Below, piece after piece: positions 45,116-58,370 of a DNA stretch of 64,000 nt; positions within the stretch are counted from its first letter, which is position 1; each line of letters opens with the position of its first letter. Below the pieces are notes generated by a model, which saw only the letters and a program-made list of their open reading frames with translations, made no database searches and was not told where the DNA came from. Source of the stretch: Ophiodon elongatus (lineage: Eukaryota > Chordata > Actinopteri > Perciformes > Hexagrammidae). The translations under genes and the position numbers were made by a program. The stretch is taken from assembly GCA_016806645.1 (NCBI GenBank), contig JACSYO010002168.1:87501-151500 (forward strand), in the 5' to 3' direction.

Positions 45116-48100
45116 AACAGAGAGGTGGAGTTACAGCAGAGCCTTGACAGAAAATAGCTTTAAAGCCTAAATTTTGTTTCAAATGAAATGTTAGCTATTT
45201 CATTAACTGACAGAAAATACGTTATTTATTTAGACTTCATGTCCTTTTTTGTCCTCTTGCAGTCCTGCACTCTGTCATTCAGCCCCACCATTAGCAGAAA
45301 CGAAGGTCCGTACGCTGTCCAGCTGGTGATGGAGGACTTTACCAGCCAGAATATCATCTTGACTGAAAACAACACGGTGGATACGATCTTAAATGCCAAC
45401 GTCGCTATCAGCAAACTGCCTGTCCAGTTTGTGTTTCGTGGTAAGATTTCCTGTTTTGGCAGCCAGGACTTATGAGGTTTTATGGAAACTGGATAAATAT
45501 ACAATCAGCATGGCAATTGGATGCTTCCTCTGCTAGCTAGCGCTGGATACAGTTAGAAACATTCTTATAATGTCTAAGTTATAGTAAGGTGACCAAAACA
45601 ACAATAATATGCAAAATAAACGCTTTTTGGAGAAAACCCCTAACAAAAAAGCCAAAGTTTGCAAATGTTAAATGTTGTACAAACTGAGTAAAGTATTCTG
45701 AATTTGACATTTTTAAAATGCACTGCTCAGTATACCTTCTGTAGCTAACGTAGCATAGAAGTGCTAACGTTAGTTAATGGTGTGCTAATGTACTCTGCTA
45801 ATGTTAGCTCCACAGATTTTTAGGTGGAAACGTGACGTTTCAGAAATGTACATCTCCTTCCAAACTCTCCGGGGAACAAGTATCACTATGACACAACGTT
45901 TAACAATGACAAGCTCCAAATCCAGTAAAGCAGCCTGAACATGAGGAACATCTGAAACCCCTGATGAGTCTATGAAGCAGAGGGGATGGTTGTTAGACCC
46001 TGTTCAGAGCTGGTACGGTATGGAGCAGAGCTGGCGTCTACATTTAAAGGCGGGACTTAGCGAAGGGTCAACTTCTAGTTTGGTGTCTTTAACGTTAAGC
46101 TCAATGTAAAATTCCAGAAAGCAAGTTTGTTCCAATAGATATAATAGACGTCAAGATTTCTCACAGAGCAAGTGAAACTCTTGACCTGCTTGTGGCACAA
46201 GGGAAGAAGTCAACAAGTCATTATAGTCATTAGGATTCATCCTCCGGGCACCATGAATGTCTGTAAAGCATTTTATGGCAATCAACAGTAGCCGAGATAT
46301 TCTAGTCCAAACCAAAGTGACGGACCGACTGATGGATGGACGAACCGAATGGTATTTCCACCCTTAGAAAAAGTCTTCCTTGTGTTTATTATTCCAGTGG
46401 ATCCTGTGGTGCCATCCTGCACAGAGGGACTCTATCTGCCCAAGTTCCTGCCTCCAACCCCAGAAAACAGAGCTCGGCTGTACACACCTGTCAATCAGTC
46501 TCTGGAAATCAGCATCAATGCTGAGGCAAATTTCTCCAAGTAAGTCCGAAGAAAACAAACACTAGATATTAACACAGATGTATTGTCGAGTCTTTATAGA
46601 AACTAGGCTATATATAAGCATCCATGACTGTCTCAATTGTTGTGTATGTGCTAGTCCAGAATTAATGTAACCTCAACCTTACGTAAAATATCTACAGCGT
46701 TTGGTGATTATTGTCATTTGATCCATCTTCATTCAACATCTTTTGCTAAACTACATCTCGCAATGTATTTCCGCAATAAAATAGACGTATTAGTTACCAG
46801 TCTGGAAGGAAGAGGGACAATTCAGGATCGGTTTAGAATCCTTTCAAATCCCCGCAATTCTCGCCATTCGTTGTACGACCGACCAAGTATGAGACGTATT
46901 TAGTAAAAAATTGGATTCTCTAAAGAAAACAACTTGCTTCCTTTTAACTGACTGATGTACAACCAACTTCCCCTGTGAAAATGTAAGCAGACTCTTCCGG
47001 TCTGCGCGTCGTAAACCGGTTCGTCAGTAGAATATATAGAAATAACCATCTTATTACTGATGGTCTCATTTACAGTATCATATGGAGGCATCAGTAATAC
47101 ATTGACTGTTTCATAACCAGTTAAAAGTTTCTTGTAGTAAATTGAAGAAATTTATGTTTATCCCAAAGCTGTGTGCGTTATTTTGCAGTAACACCCAAGA
47201 AACACTCACAATGTTTTCATCAATTCGTGGGTTAATGTCACAAAATAAATGTGTACTTTCAGTTTTGACAATCGTTGTCTAACGCTAATTAAATTGCTTG
47301 CATCCAATTTTCTATTTTGTGTTAATAAAAGAAGGCAACTCTTTAAATGGCAGCTAGTCACATAACAAGGGTCACTGAACTAATAAAGGAATAAAGCTCA
47401 GTCAGAAGGCGGGACATATGTCATACATTTACTACATTTGGAAGCAGGGACTGTTTAATAATACGTTTTTTTTTACATCTGTTTGTTAAAGGATCTCTGA
47501 GCTGCTGTTCAGCGGGCCGTACAACATAAACCAGACTACATCCGGACCAGGACAGTCCATCCTGCTTTGGACGCCGTCTGAAAACGAAGCTGGAGAGAGC
47601 CACCCCATCTGTTTTGTCGTCCAAGCTGTTCGCGGGTCAGTCTTTATATGGAGTACTTAATAAAAATGTTGAACAAACGGTTATAATCAGAAGTGCGACT
47701 GTAATTAAAGAACATTTAAACGATAAAAGAAAGTTGTTTAGGCAATAAAAGCTCTCCTGAATTGCCCGAAACAGAATGGGTAATTGTTACCAGTAAGCAG
47801 GATTATTTGATCATATTTTGTACTTTCCTCATAAATGGACTCCCTATTTTGTAACCAAGCTCTTCATTTATTTCCTCAGATCAAGGAAGTATTATTCGGA
47901 GCAACGATGTCTCGTTGTGAGCGTTGGAAATGGTAAAGAGAGCTCTTTTCTTTTTCTGTTCATGTTTCAAATTCCTGGGCAAATTTTACAGATGAGTGAC
48001 ATCAGTGGTGGAATATAGTAAAGTATATCCCTCAAGTACTTTAAAGTAATTTCCACTTTATGCTGCTTTTTACTTCTACTCCACTACATCTCCAAAATAA

Positions 48101-51100
48101 ATATTGAACTTTATTTCACTTTGACAACAAAAGCTAATAGTTACTTTGCAGATTTGGATTATTAATGGAAAATATGAAGCAACAAGTAAATGATGATGCT
48201 TATATGATGATGTTAACCCTACCAGCATGATATGAAGTTACCTCCACCTTAACCAACTGCAACATTAAAGTGATGAACACATTAATGCATCAATGATTAA
48301 TATCCAATGATATCATTTATGTTATATTATTATCTGCATAATGAATACTTTTACTTTTGGCGCTTTAAGTATATTTGATGCTCGGACTTGTTTGCTTGTA
48401 CTCAATATTTTGAACACAGATTATTCCAGAATGTAGTTTTGCTACATTTTACTTTTTATGTATTTTGTTTTGACTTTTACAGAACAATTAACGACACCAA
48501 GTACAACTACGCCGGAGACTGCCTCCACTCAGAGTACAACTTCGCTGGGCAGTCAGAGTACAACTTCTCTGGGCACTCAGAGTACATCTTCGATCGGCAG
48601 TCAGAGTACAACTTTACTGGGCACTCAGAGTACAACTACGCCGGAGACTGCATCCACGCAGAGTACATCTTCGATCGGCAGTCAGAGTACAACTTCTCTG
48701 GGCACTCAGAGTACATCTTCGATCGGCAGTCAGAGTACAACTTTACTGGGCACTCAGAGTACAACTACGCCAGAGACTGCATCCACGCAGAGTACATCTT
48801 CGATCGGCAGTCAGAGTACAACTTCTCTGGGCACTCAGAGTACATCTTCGATCGGCAGTCAGAGTATAACTTCTCTGGGCACTCAGAGTACATCTTCGAT
48901 CGGCAGTCAGAGTACAACTTCTCTGGGCACTCAGAGTACATCTTCGATCGGCAGTCAGAGTACAACTTCTCTGGGCACTCAGAGTACATCTTTGATCGGC
49001 AGTCAGGGTACACCTTCTCTGGGCACTCAGAGTACATCTTCGATCGGCAGTCAGAGTACAACTTTACTGGGCACTCAGAGTACAACTACGCCGGAGACTG
49101 CGTCCACTCAGATTACATCTTTGATCGGCAATCAGAGTACAATTTTACTGGGCACTCAGAGTACAACTACGCCGGAGACTGCATCCACGCAGAGTACATC
49201 TTCGATCGGCAGTCAGAGTACAACTTCTCTGGGCACTCAGAGTACATCTTCGATCGGCAGTCAGAGTACAACTTCTCTGGGCACTCAGAGTACATCTTCG
49301 ATCGGCAGTCAGAGTACATCTTCGCTGGGCACTCAGAGTACATCTTTGATCGGCAGTCAGGGTACACCTTCTCTGGGCACTCAGAGTACATCTTCGATCG
49401 GCAGTCAGAGTACAACTTTACTGGGCACTCAGAGTACAACTACGCCGGAGACTGCGTCCACTCAGATTACATCTTTGATCGGCAATCAGAGTACAACTTC
49501 GCTGGGCACTCAGAGTACAACTACGCTGGAGACTGCGTCCACTCAGAGTACATCTTTGATCGGCAGTCAGGGTACACCTTCTCTGGGCACTCAGAGTACA
49601 TCTTCGATCGGCAGTCAGAGTACAACTTTACTGGGCACTCAGAGTACAACTACGCCGGAGACTGCGTCCACTCAGATTACATCTTTGATCGGCAATCAGA
49701 GTACAACTTCGCTGAGCACTCAGAGTACATCTTCGATCGGCAGTGAGAGTACAACTTCTCTGGAAACTCAGAGTACAACTTCGCTGGGCACTCAGAGTAC
49801 AACTACGCCGGAGACTGCCTCCACTCAGAGTACATCTTCGATCGGCACTCAGAGTACAACTTCGCTGGAGACTGCGTCCATTCAGAATACAACTACACTG
49901 GAGACCGTGCCCAATCAAAGTATGACCACCATTCTCTTTACAACTACATCACAACACAAAGTATTCTCATACTGTTCATATTTTATCTTACGAAAAGTTA
50001 CTCCTCATTTTTTACGTCTTAGTTAGGTTCAAGAAAAGATTGGGAAATACTTAGTTTTAAAGGATCATGGTTTGGGTTCAAATAACTACGGAAGTGCTGT
50101 TACTGAAATACGTAAGTTACATTACAAATAAATCGATGTTGACTTCTAGTTTCACACGGGGACCAAGTTGCAGTCTCGTTGCAGTCTCCTCTGAGTGAAA
50201 AATCACAGTTTATGGATCCATTTATCCCCTTCCCACCTGCACTGTTTGGGTTTTTGCGATCTTAATACTTCCTCGTTCATGATTACATTGACAACATACA
50301 ACATTTTAGTGGGATGTATACTATTTACGGCACATGGTACATGGATAACATACAAAATTCTACTAATTACAGCACATATTTAGTTTTTGTAGGTATTGCT
50401 ACGAACGCTGGATGAGACCAGTCTGCACAACAACATCCATCACTATTTGTACAACTCAAACATTCTTGTTCAAACCAGAGAAAACTCCGTCGGACAAAAC
50501 AGCTTTACTTAGTTTCATGCTTTGACCTTTGTCTGTCCTGACTGACTCTGATTAACCAAAAATTTGCAGTATAGTTTTCTTCTATCCTGCATTGTAATGT
50601 TGAGTGGCTGTGTTTCTAGTCGTCTTAGGTCTGAGAGTGAGGGTTTCCTCTTTGTTTCCGCTATCTGATGACGACATCAGGAATACTGTCATACAACAGG
50701 TCAGTCGACTTCTTTCCCGTCAAAGCATCACATGAGCATGCAGCGATACTTTAACTATCCAGTACTTCCAGTTTTCAAAGGTAATGTCTGATTTTCAGAA
50801 GCAGTGGTGGTAGAAGTATTCACAACTTTTACTTTGGTAAAAGAAGCAATACAGTTCTGCTTTAAAATTCTTCTGAAGTAAAAGTTGAAAAGAAGTAAAA
50901 CTACTCATTCTGTAGAATGGCCCATTTTAGAATAATATGTATTAAATCATTGGATTATAACTGCTAATGCATTAATGTTTTCATCACTTAGATTTCTCAT
51001 TTAAATTAATGTATACACTGCTGGGAAGCTTGTGAACGTCCCCTGGACACCAATTAAGTTGTATCTTAATCAATAACAATACATCACAATATATTTTATT

Positions 51101-51417
51101 ATATTTAATTGTTTAAAAACTGCAAAGTTAGTATACTTATTAGAAAAATGTAGTAGACTATACAGGTACAATATTTCCCTCTGAGATGTAATGCAGTAGA
51201 AGAATATAAAGTAGCTGAAAAATGGAATAAGTCAAGTACTTTAGAATTGTACTTAAGTACTAAATGCACTCATGTAATATGCATAGTTCACATTCTCACA
51301 TATGTTCCTTCACATGTTCCAACATCACATGTCAGCAGCACTTTGTGTTTCCTCCTCCAGCTTAGAAAGGAACTGGTGGGACGGGGGATGCCAGTAAACA
51401 TCGTGGGAAGACGTTGA
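40606..51417 (+). CDS. Secreted Cys-rich protein with mucin repeats, copy 1
   Basis: Eleven exons in consistent phase: 40606-40716, 41189-41379, 41861-41989, 43716-43854, 45263-45440, 46398-46539, 47492-47635, 47880-47932, 48483-49919, 50620-50699, 51361-51417; about 886 residues. Signal peptide MSLSLLLLLVSSAQA. The N-terminal half has repeated Cys-containing blocks: YKLNFHECTSTDSWTC, QESSGEWCQTEGIM, DFNLLAFDPDGDEVKC, SCTLSFSP, VVPSCTEGLYLPKF, HPICFVVQAV. Exon 9 encodes 479 residues of Ser/Thr repeats. The last two exons give VLGLRVRVSSLFPLSDDDI and a short basic end. No membrane span was seen, so it is probably secreted or part of mucus. The family appears to be an uncharacterised fish one; I have no name for it. 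The exon 9 donor at 49920 was chosen because its phase joins to exon 10. Confidence 0.7.
42073..43616 (+). mobile_element. 5'-truncated non-LTR retrotransposon (RTE/Rex3-like LINE)
   Basis: Lies in intron 3 of the Cys-rich/mucin gene copy 1, same strand. It encodes a broken reverse transcriptase (KKGDRRVCSNYRGITLL, EEQCGFGPGRGTVDQLF, DLDKAFDRVP, LLFADDVVLL near 42815 in another frame) and the C-terminal RT-linked region (KEFKYLGVLF, RTRSRIQAAKISFLRRVAGL, LRWFGHLIRMP). At least two TGA codons (near 42209 and 42264) and several frame changes make it inactive. It ends in CCGGATAAGCGG followed by GGAT repeats. The 9-bp ATCATCATA at 42064-42072 and again at 43617-43625 is a candidate target-site duplication. 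Family assignment rests on remembered fish elements and is less sure than the LINE call. Confidence 0.85.
43930..44530. repeat. Dispersed repeat family A plus companion element (intron 4)
   Basis: Stepped 'gtaaaagtacttaatcac' motifs, followed by an opposite-strand version of the repeat seen near 9800-10060 ('gtgagaacctcgtatctct'). Confidence 0.7.
45068..45112. repeat. (CA)n microsatellite
   Basis: Pure CA run in intron 4 of copy 1. Confidence 0.95.
48005..48385. repeat. Dispersed repeat family A (intron 8)
   Basis: Begins 'agtggtggaatatagtaaag' and contains 'tgctgctttttacttctact' and 'cttttggcgctttaagtata'. It ends about 100 bp before the mucin exon. Confidence 0.7.
48483..49919 (+). repeat. 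Mucin exon: 24-nt coding repeats with 33-nt variant units
   Basis: Three unit types alternate: QSTTSLGT (24 nt), QSTSSIGS (24 nt) and QSTTTPETAST (33 nt). All are multiples of three, so the coding frame stays open for 479 residues. About half the residues are Ser or Thr. Identical runs of units recur at several distances, showing recent unequal exchange. Another plus frame (SEYNFSGHSEYIFDRQ) and a minus frame (YSECPEKLYSDC) are also open over long distances but lack signal, phase and splice support. Confidence 0.9.
50805..51265. repeat. Dispersed repeat family A (last intron of copy 1)
   Basis: Begins 'agtggtggtagaagtattca'. It is shared with 57910-58370 as part of the tandem duplication. 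Confidence 0.75.
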
Positions 51418-53285
<1,868 letters not shown>

Positions 53286-53659
53286 ATGTGGCTACATCTG
53301 CTGCTGCTGTTCATGCTGCTTGCATGCAGCTCACAGGTCTCTCCTTTCTTGGGGACAGTAATGACCTTTTCCCAAAATCCAACCAAAATGGATCTGTCAC
53401 GGTATGTACATCTATAATTGCAGTTTCTTTAGCTTTTAATGATTAATGTCTCTTTTCTTGACAATAATTAAAAAGTGCTTGAGATAAAAAACACTAACAA
53501 TGAAGTAAAACAAAAAAAGACAACAGTTTGACTTTGACTGCCCACATTTAAAAGACCGAAATGCCATGGTCTAAAGGCTTTTTTTAATCTTCAGTAACAG
53601 GATTCACTTTCTGACATAAAAACAAAAGTTGAAATGTTATTTCATAACAGAGAATAGTG

Positions 53660-54150
53660 TTTAAAGAACTCAGAACTCAGATCTTGTATTTAAGTAAAAG
53701 TGGTAACACCACTGTTTAGATAACTGTTAAAATGCTCCCTTCAAACTCTTAAAGTACAAAAGTATTTGCAACAAAATATAAAAAAGTAAAAGTACCCATT
53801 TGAGAATAACATATATTGTATTATAGGATTATAATCATTGATGCATTAATGTGTTCATCATTTTTATGTTGCAGCTGTTAAAAGGTTGAGCTCATTTGAA
53901 CTACTTTAAATATTGCTTGGTAGTTTTATCTATAAAAATACGTCATCATTTATTAGTTTATTCATATTTTGCATTAATGATCTGAATCTGCAGAGCACCT
54001 AAAGTCATTAAATCAATCTAACAGAGTAAAAAGTACAATATTTCCCTCTGAGATTTAGTGGAGTAGAAGTACACAGTAGCTGAAAATGGGAATATTCAAG
54101 CAAAATTAAAAAAAAGTTAAAGTCAATTAAAATGAACACAAAACTTGAGT
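53660..54150. repeat. Dispersed repeat family A (intron 1 of copy 2)
   Basis: Contains 'cttgtatttaagtaaaagt' and 'cagagtaaaaagtacaata'. It has no counterpart in intron 1 of copy 1, so it was inserted after the duplication or lost from copy 1. Confidence 0.65.
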
Positions 54151-55204
54151 AAATGTACTGTAGATGTTTGAGTTGTTTTATTCCTAGAGGTGGTCCTTCG
54201 CTATAAGCTGAACTACCAGTTATGCAGTGATAATGCTACGTGGAGCTGTGACAGTGGGAATTGTTGGACTTCAAGTGATTTGGAGCTGAACGAGGTCTAC
54301 CAGGAGAGCAGTGGAGAGTGGTGTCAGAAGGAGGGAATCATGAGTGTGCAGCCTCTCAGCAACGCAACGTTTCGGCTTAGATAAAAACACCATGTACAAC
54401 ATAAACTGTTCAAATTACTTCCTCCAGTAATCCACCTATTGAGTATTTCATGGAGTGTAACATTAATCGGGTCACCTCGCAGTGCAAAAACATGGCTTTG
54501 TTACTTCTTTTACCTCAATGTTTTGGCTCTATGTTGCTCCGTGTTTAAAGGCCTTTACACACTGGGAGCATGACGAATAAACACTAAAATGGGAAATATT
54601 AGAACTATTCACACCTAACCTAACACGCCAGATAGTTTTTAACACAGAACCATCTTAGAAGCCGTCATTACAAACTCTTTGGAAAAGGGCAGGCACTTTC
54701 AAAAAGTACCTGGCAGGTGATTGGATGAACCATATGTCAATCATACTCTTGCAAAAGCCAGTAGTAAGAAGTGTCAAAACCTGTTCTACATTGAGAAAAG
54801 CCTTCAGTGTCGTTCTTTGCTCTTCTTTCAATTAATAAAAACTCTCCAGTTCTGATAAAACTGATTTTATTGCAGTATTTACATTAGATTCTTCAGGAGC
54901 TGCCATTGTTGTTTAGAACCAACAGTCGCCACTCCTTGACGTCTCACGCGCACCATAGCGCCGCCTGTTTGCCATCTTGGTTCAGACTTAAGAGCCTCAG
55001 TGTTAATGTACGCTGTAGTATACATTTTGACAATGTCCGTTACACACATTATGATTGGTTGATCCCTTTATTTGTGTTGCGAAAGCTCAGAATAAATGTA
55101 ATTTTTGCATTTTCGTCGCGTAGAATTAATGTTCTGTGTGAGAGTGCTCGTGACAAAAACAATAACTAGAAAAAAAAGAACCACCCCCAGTGTCTTAATG
55201 GATG

Positions 55205-55660
55205 TGTTTTAGGAAACTGGAACCAGAAGTGACATAAGAGGGCGGAGCTAAATACAACAGAACTTCAAATAAGACATTTTTAGGCGAACAAATTATTACA
55301 ATTAACTTTCATGAAGTAACTGTGAACGGGTTAAAGTTGTAAGATGAAAACACAAACGACTGCCAGACCTGACAATGCCGTGTTAGCGACCTGTCAATCA
55401 ACTTGTAGCCCCGCCCTAAAGCATCCACTGCTTTATGGTCTGTTTGACTCTAAATGGACCATAATTTACTAAATGAACATCATGCTGTATTGAAGAACAC
55501 TTGAAACTAGAGATTGAGACCATAAACTCATGTTTACAATGTTTACTGAGGGAATAAATCAAGAGAGAAGTAGAGTCATTTTCTATAGACTTCTATACAA
55601 CCAGAGGAGTCGCCCCCTGGTGGTCAGGAGAGAGAATGCAGCTTTAATTAAAGCACTTCA
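55205..55660. repeat. Dispersed repeat family B, longest copy
   Basis: Starts with 'gtgacataagagggcggagc' and 'aagttgtaagatgaaaacac' as at 3700-3840. It continues with 'gtctgtttgactctaaatgg' to 'ctggtggtcaggagagagaa', which matches 6823-7140 in reverse complement. It shows that the two partial types seen in the FHIP1-type gene belong to one element. Confidence 0.75.
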
Positions 55661-57909
55661 GCATTGACTTCACATTTCAGAACTGGACGTTGCAGCCTGG
55701 TTTGGATCATAACGCACATAAACCGATGAGTAGTCAGCAAAAAGAGTTCAATAATTTAATGAGGAAATGATTTACAGGTGTGAGAGTCCAGAAGTTGGCA
55801 GGTAACAGTAAATCCAAAAAACACTTGGAACGCCAAACAAAGGGATGCACTAAACAATTGACAATCGCACAGGTGGGATAACACACAAAGACAGGAAGTG
55901 AAGTAGTCTGCAACGGACGAGAAGGTATCAAAATAAAACAGGAAACATGAATGAAAAACAACAGAAAATGTAATCCTTTAGAAAACTCATAATCTTCCTA
56001 AAAAGCAATAGTCCAGTCTTCACTAAAAAGTCAGAGGGCATAAGAGCCAGATTGTGACCCACAGCAATTATCTGCATTGGTCTTCAGGCTTATCCAATGA
56101 ATCATTAACACATTTTATGTTGGAGTTTAATATATTGTCCACAATAACTATTGTTATTAAGTACACCCAGATTACATGCACAATAACAACTGACTTTTGC
56201 ATGAACTTCCACCACAGCTTAGATGGTGGTTTCTGGTTTAACAACCCTGTAAATGGCACCAAACGTGGGAGAGCTGTGACTCAGGTGGAGCTGAGGATCC
56301 GGTCGGACACCAACCAAGCCAACAGATCACCACAGACCACCATCCTGCCCGTTATGAGGTAAACCTCCTCACTGTTTCTGCGCCCTTCATGCCACCAAAC
56401 ACCAGAGCACAACCAAGCTGCTGATGGGAATTGTATCTGGGTGTTTGCATTGGTGGGGTATTTTTGCAAAAGGCAAAGTCAACTTGTCAGAAGGGAAATC
56501 TTCTCTCTTTATGTCCATTTGGACGTTTTTCTTAAGGTTCTAAGAAGGGTGATGCCCGTTAAAACAATATAAAGGAAAAAGTGATTTCTTAAAGGAATAA
56601 TTTGACACTTCGATGTCGATAATTAGACCAATACTACTCTGTTTAAAATATACAGCCAGTAGTCGGTTAGCGTAGCTTAGCATAAAAACTGGAAACAGGG
56701 TAACTGGCTCTGTCAATTGGTAACTAAATTCGTCTGCCAGCACCTCTAAGGATCACTAATTATCGCGCTACATCTTGTTTGTTTCAGTCAAACAATTACC
56801 TAAGTGCACTTTAGACTATTTCTCTGCGCAGTAACTTCTTGGAGTCTCTGTTAATGGCTTACCACCAATAAATAGTCCCTGTGTTTTTTTTAATGCATTA
56901 TCAAACATAATAAAACATTTTAATTAGAGTGTTTTTTGGGTATTATCAGGAAGAACCGCTGTTTCTTCCCATTTCCAGTCTTTATTCAAAGCTAAACTAA
57001 GCTAACCGGCTGCTTGCAGTAGCTTCACATTTAACACACAGATATGAGAGTGCTATTGATCTTGTCATCCAACTGCTAAAGTTGTTGAAAAAAATACAGA
57101 CAGATGCTCAAGGCCACAATGATAATGATTAGCGCTGCATACAGACAGATGTCTTCAGAGCAAGAAGACCTGAGGATTCTTATACGCTGCCACTGAATTG
57201 TGGCATGAATACCATGGTGTTCCTCCATTTCTCAGAGTTCCTTCCAACTGTCTGAGAGATTTTAACCTGTTGGCATTTGACCCTGATGGAGACGAGGTCA
57301 AATGCAGATATGGAAACGTGACAATGTCGGAGTGTAACCCCAAGTTGCAGTCTCCTGTGTGAAAGATCACAGTTTGTTGGATCCATTCATTCCCTTCCCA
57401 CCTGCGCTGTTTGGGTTTTTGCGATCTTTATACTTCCTCGTTCATGATTACATGGATAACATACAACATTTTTTAGTGGGATGTATACTATTCACGGAAC
57501 ATTATTACTTTTCGTAGGTATTGCTACGAACGCTGGATGAGACCAGTCTGCACAACAACATCCAGCATTATTTGTACAACTCAGACATTCTTGTTCAAAC
57601 CAGAGAAAACTCCGTCGGACAAAACAGGTTTACTTAGGTTCATGCTTTGACCTTTGTCTGTCCTGACTGACTCTGATCAACCAAATTCTTCTATCCTGCA
57701 TTGTAATGTTGAGTGGCTGTGTTTCTAGTCGTCTTAGGTCTGAGAGTGAGGGTTTCCTCTTTGTTTCCGCTATCTGATGACGACATCAGGAATACTGTCA
57801 TACAACAGGTCAGTCTGCTTCTCTCCCGTCAAAGCATCACATGAATACGCAGCGATACTTTAACTATCCAGTACTTCCAGTTTTCAAAGGTAATGTCTGA
57901 TTTTCAGAA

Positions 57910-58370
57910 GCAGTGGTGGTAGAAGTATTCACAACTTTTACTTTGGTAAAAGAAGCAATACAGTTCTGCTTTAAAATTCTACTAAATTAAATGTTGGAAA
58001 GAAGTAAAACTACTCATTGTGTAGAATGGCCCATTTTAGAATAATATGTATTAAATCATTGGATTATAAGTGCTGATGCATTAATGTGTTTATCACTTAA
58101 ATTACTCATTTAAATTAATGTATATACTGCTGGGAAGCTTGTGAACTTCCTCTGGAGACAATTAAGTTGTATCTTAATCAATAACAATACATCCTAATAT
58201 ATTTTATTATTTTTAATTGTTTAAAAACTGCAAAGTTACTATACTTATCAGAAAAATGTAGTTGAGTATATAAGTACAGTATTTCACTCTGAGATGAAAT
58301 GCAGTAGAAGTATAAAGTAGCGGAAAAATGAAGTACTTTTGTACTTAAGTATTAAATGTACTTAGATATA
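57910..58370. repeat. Dispersed repeat family A (last intron of copy 2)
   Basis: Near-identical to 50805-51265, co-duplicated with the flanking exons. Confidence 0.75.

Noticed and set aside
48765..49439. Minus-strand Cys-rich frames (YSECPEKLYSDCRSKM)
   Set aside because: Antisense of the mucin repeat units, with no independent support.
48388..49746. 452-codon plus frame with Tyr-rich repeat (SEYNFSGHSEYIFDRQ)
   Set aside because: Overlaps the Ser/Thr mucin frame, which joins in phase to both neighbouring exons. The Tyr frame has no matching splice phase; kept only as an observation.
50396..50515. Open segment after TTTTTGTAG at 50396 (reads LRTLDETSLHNNIHHYLYN), repeated at 57518
   Set aside because: It resembles an exon and is conserved between copies, but copy 1 lacks a donor at its end and the phase does not fit exon 10. 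Conservation is explained by the recent duplication.
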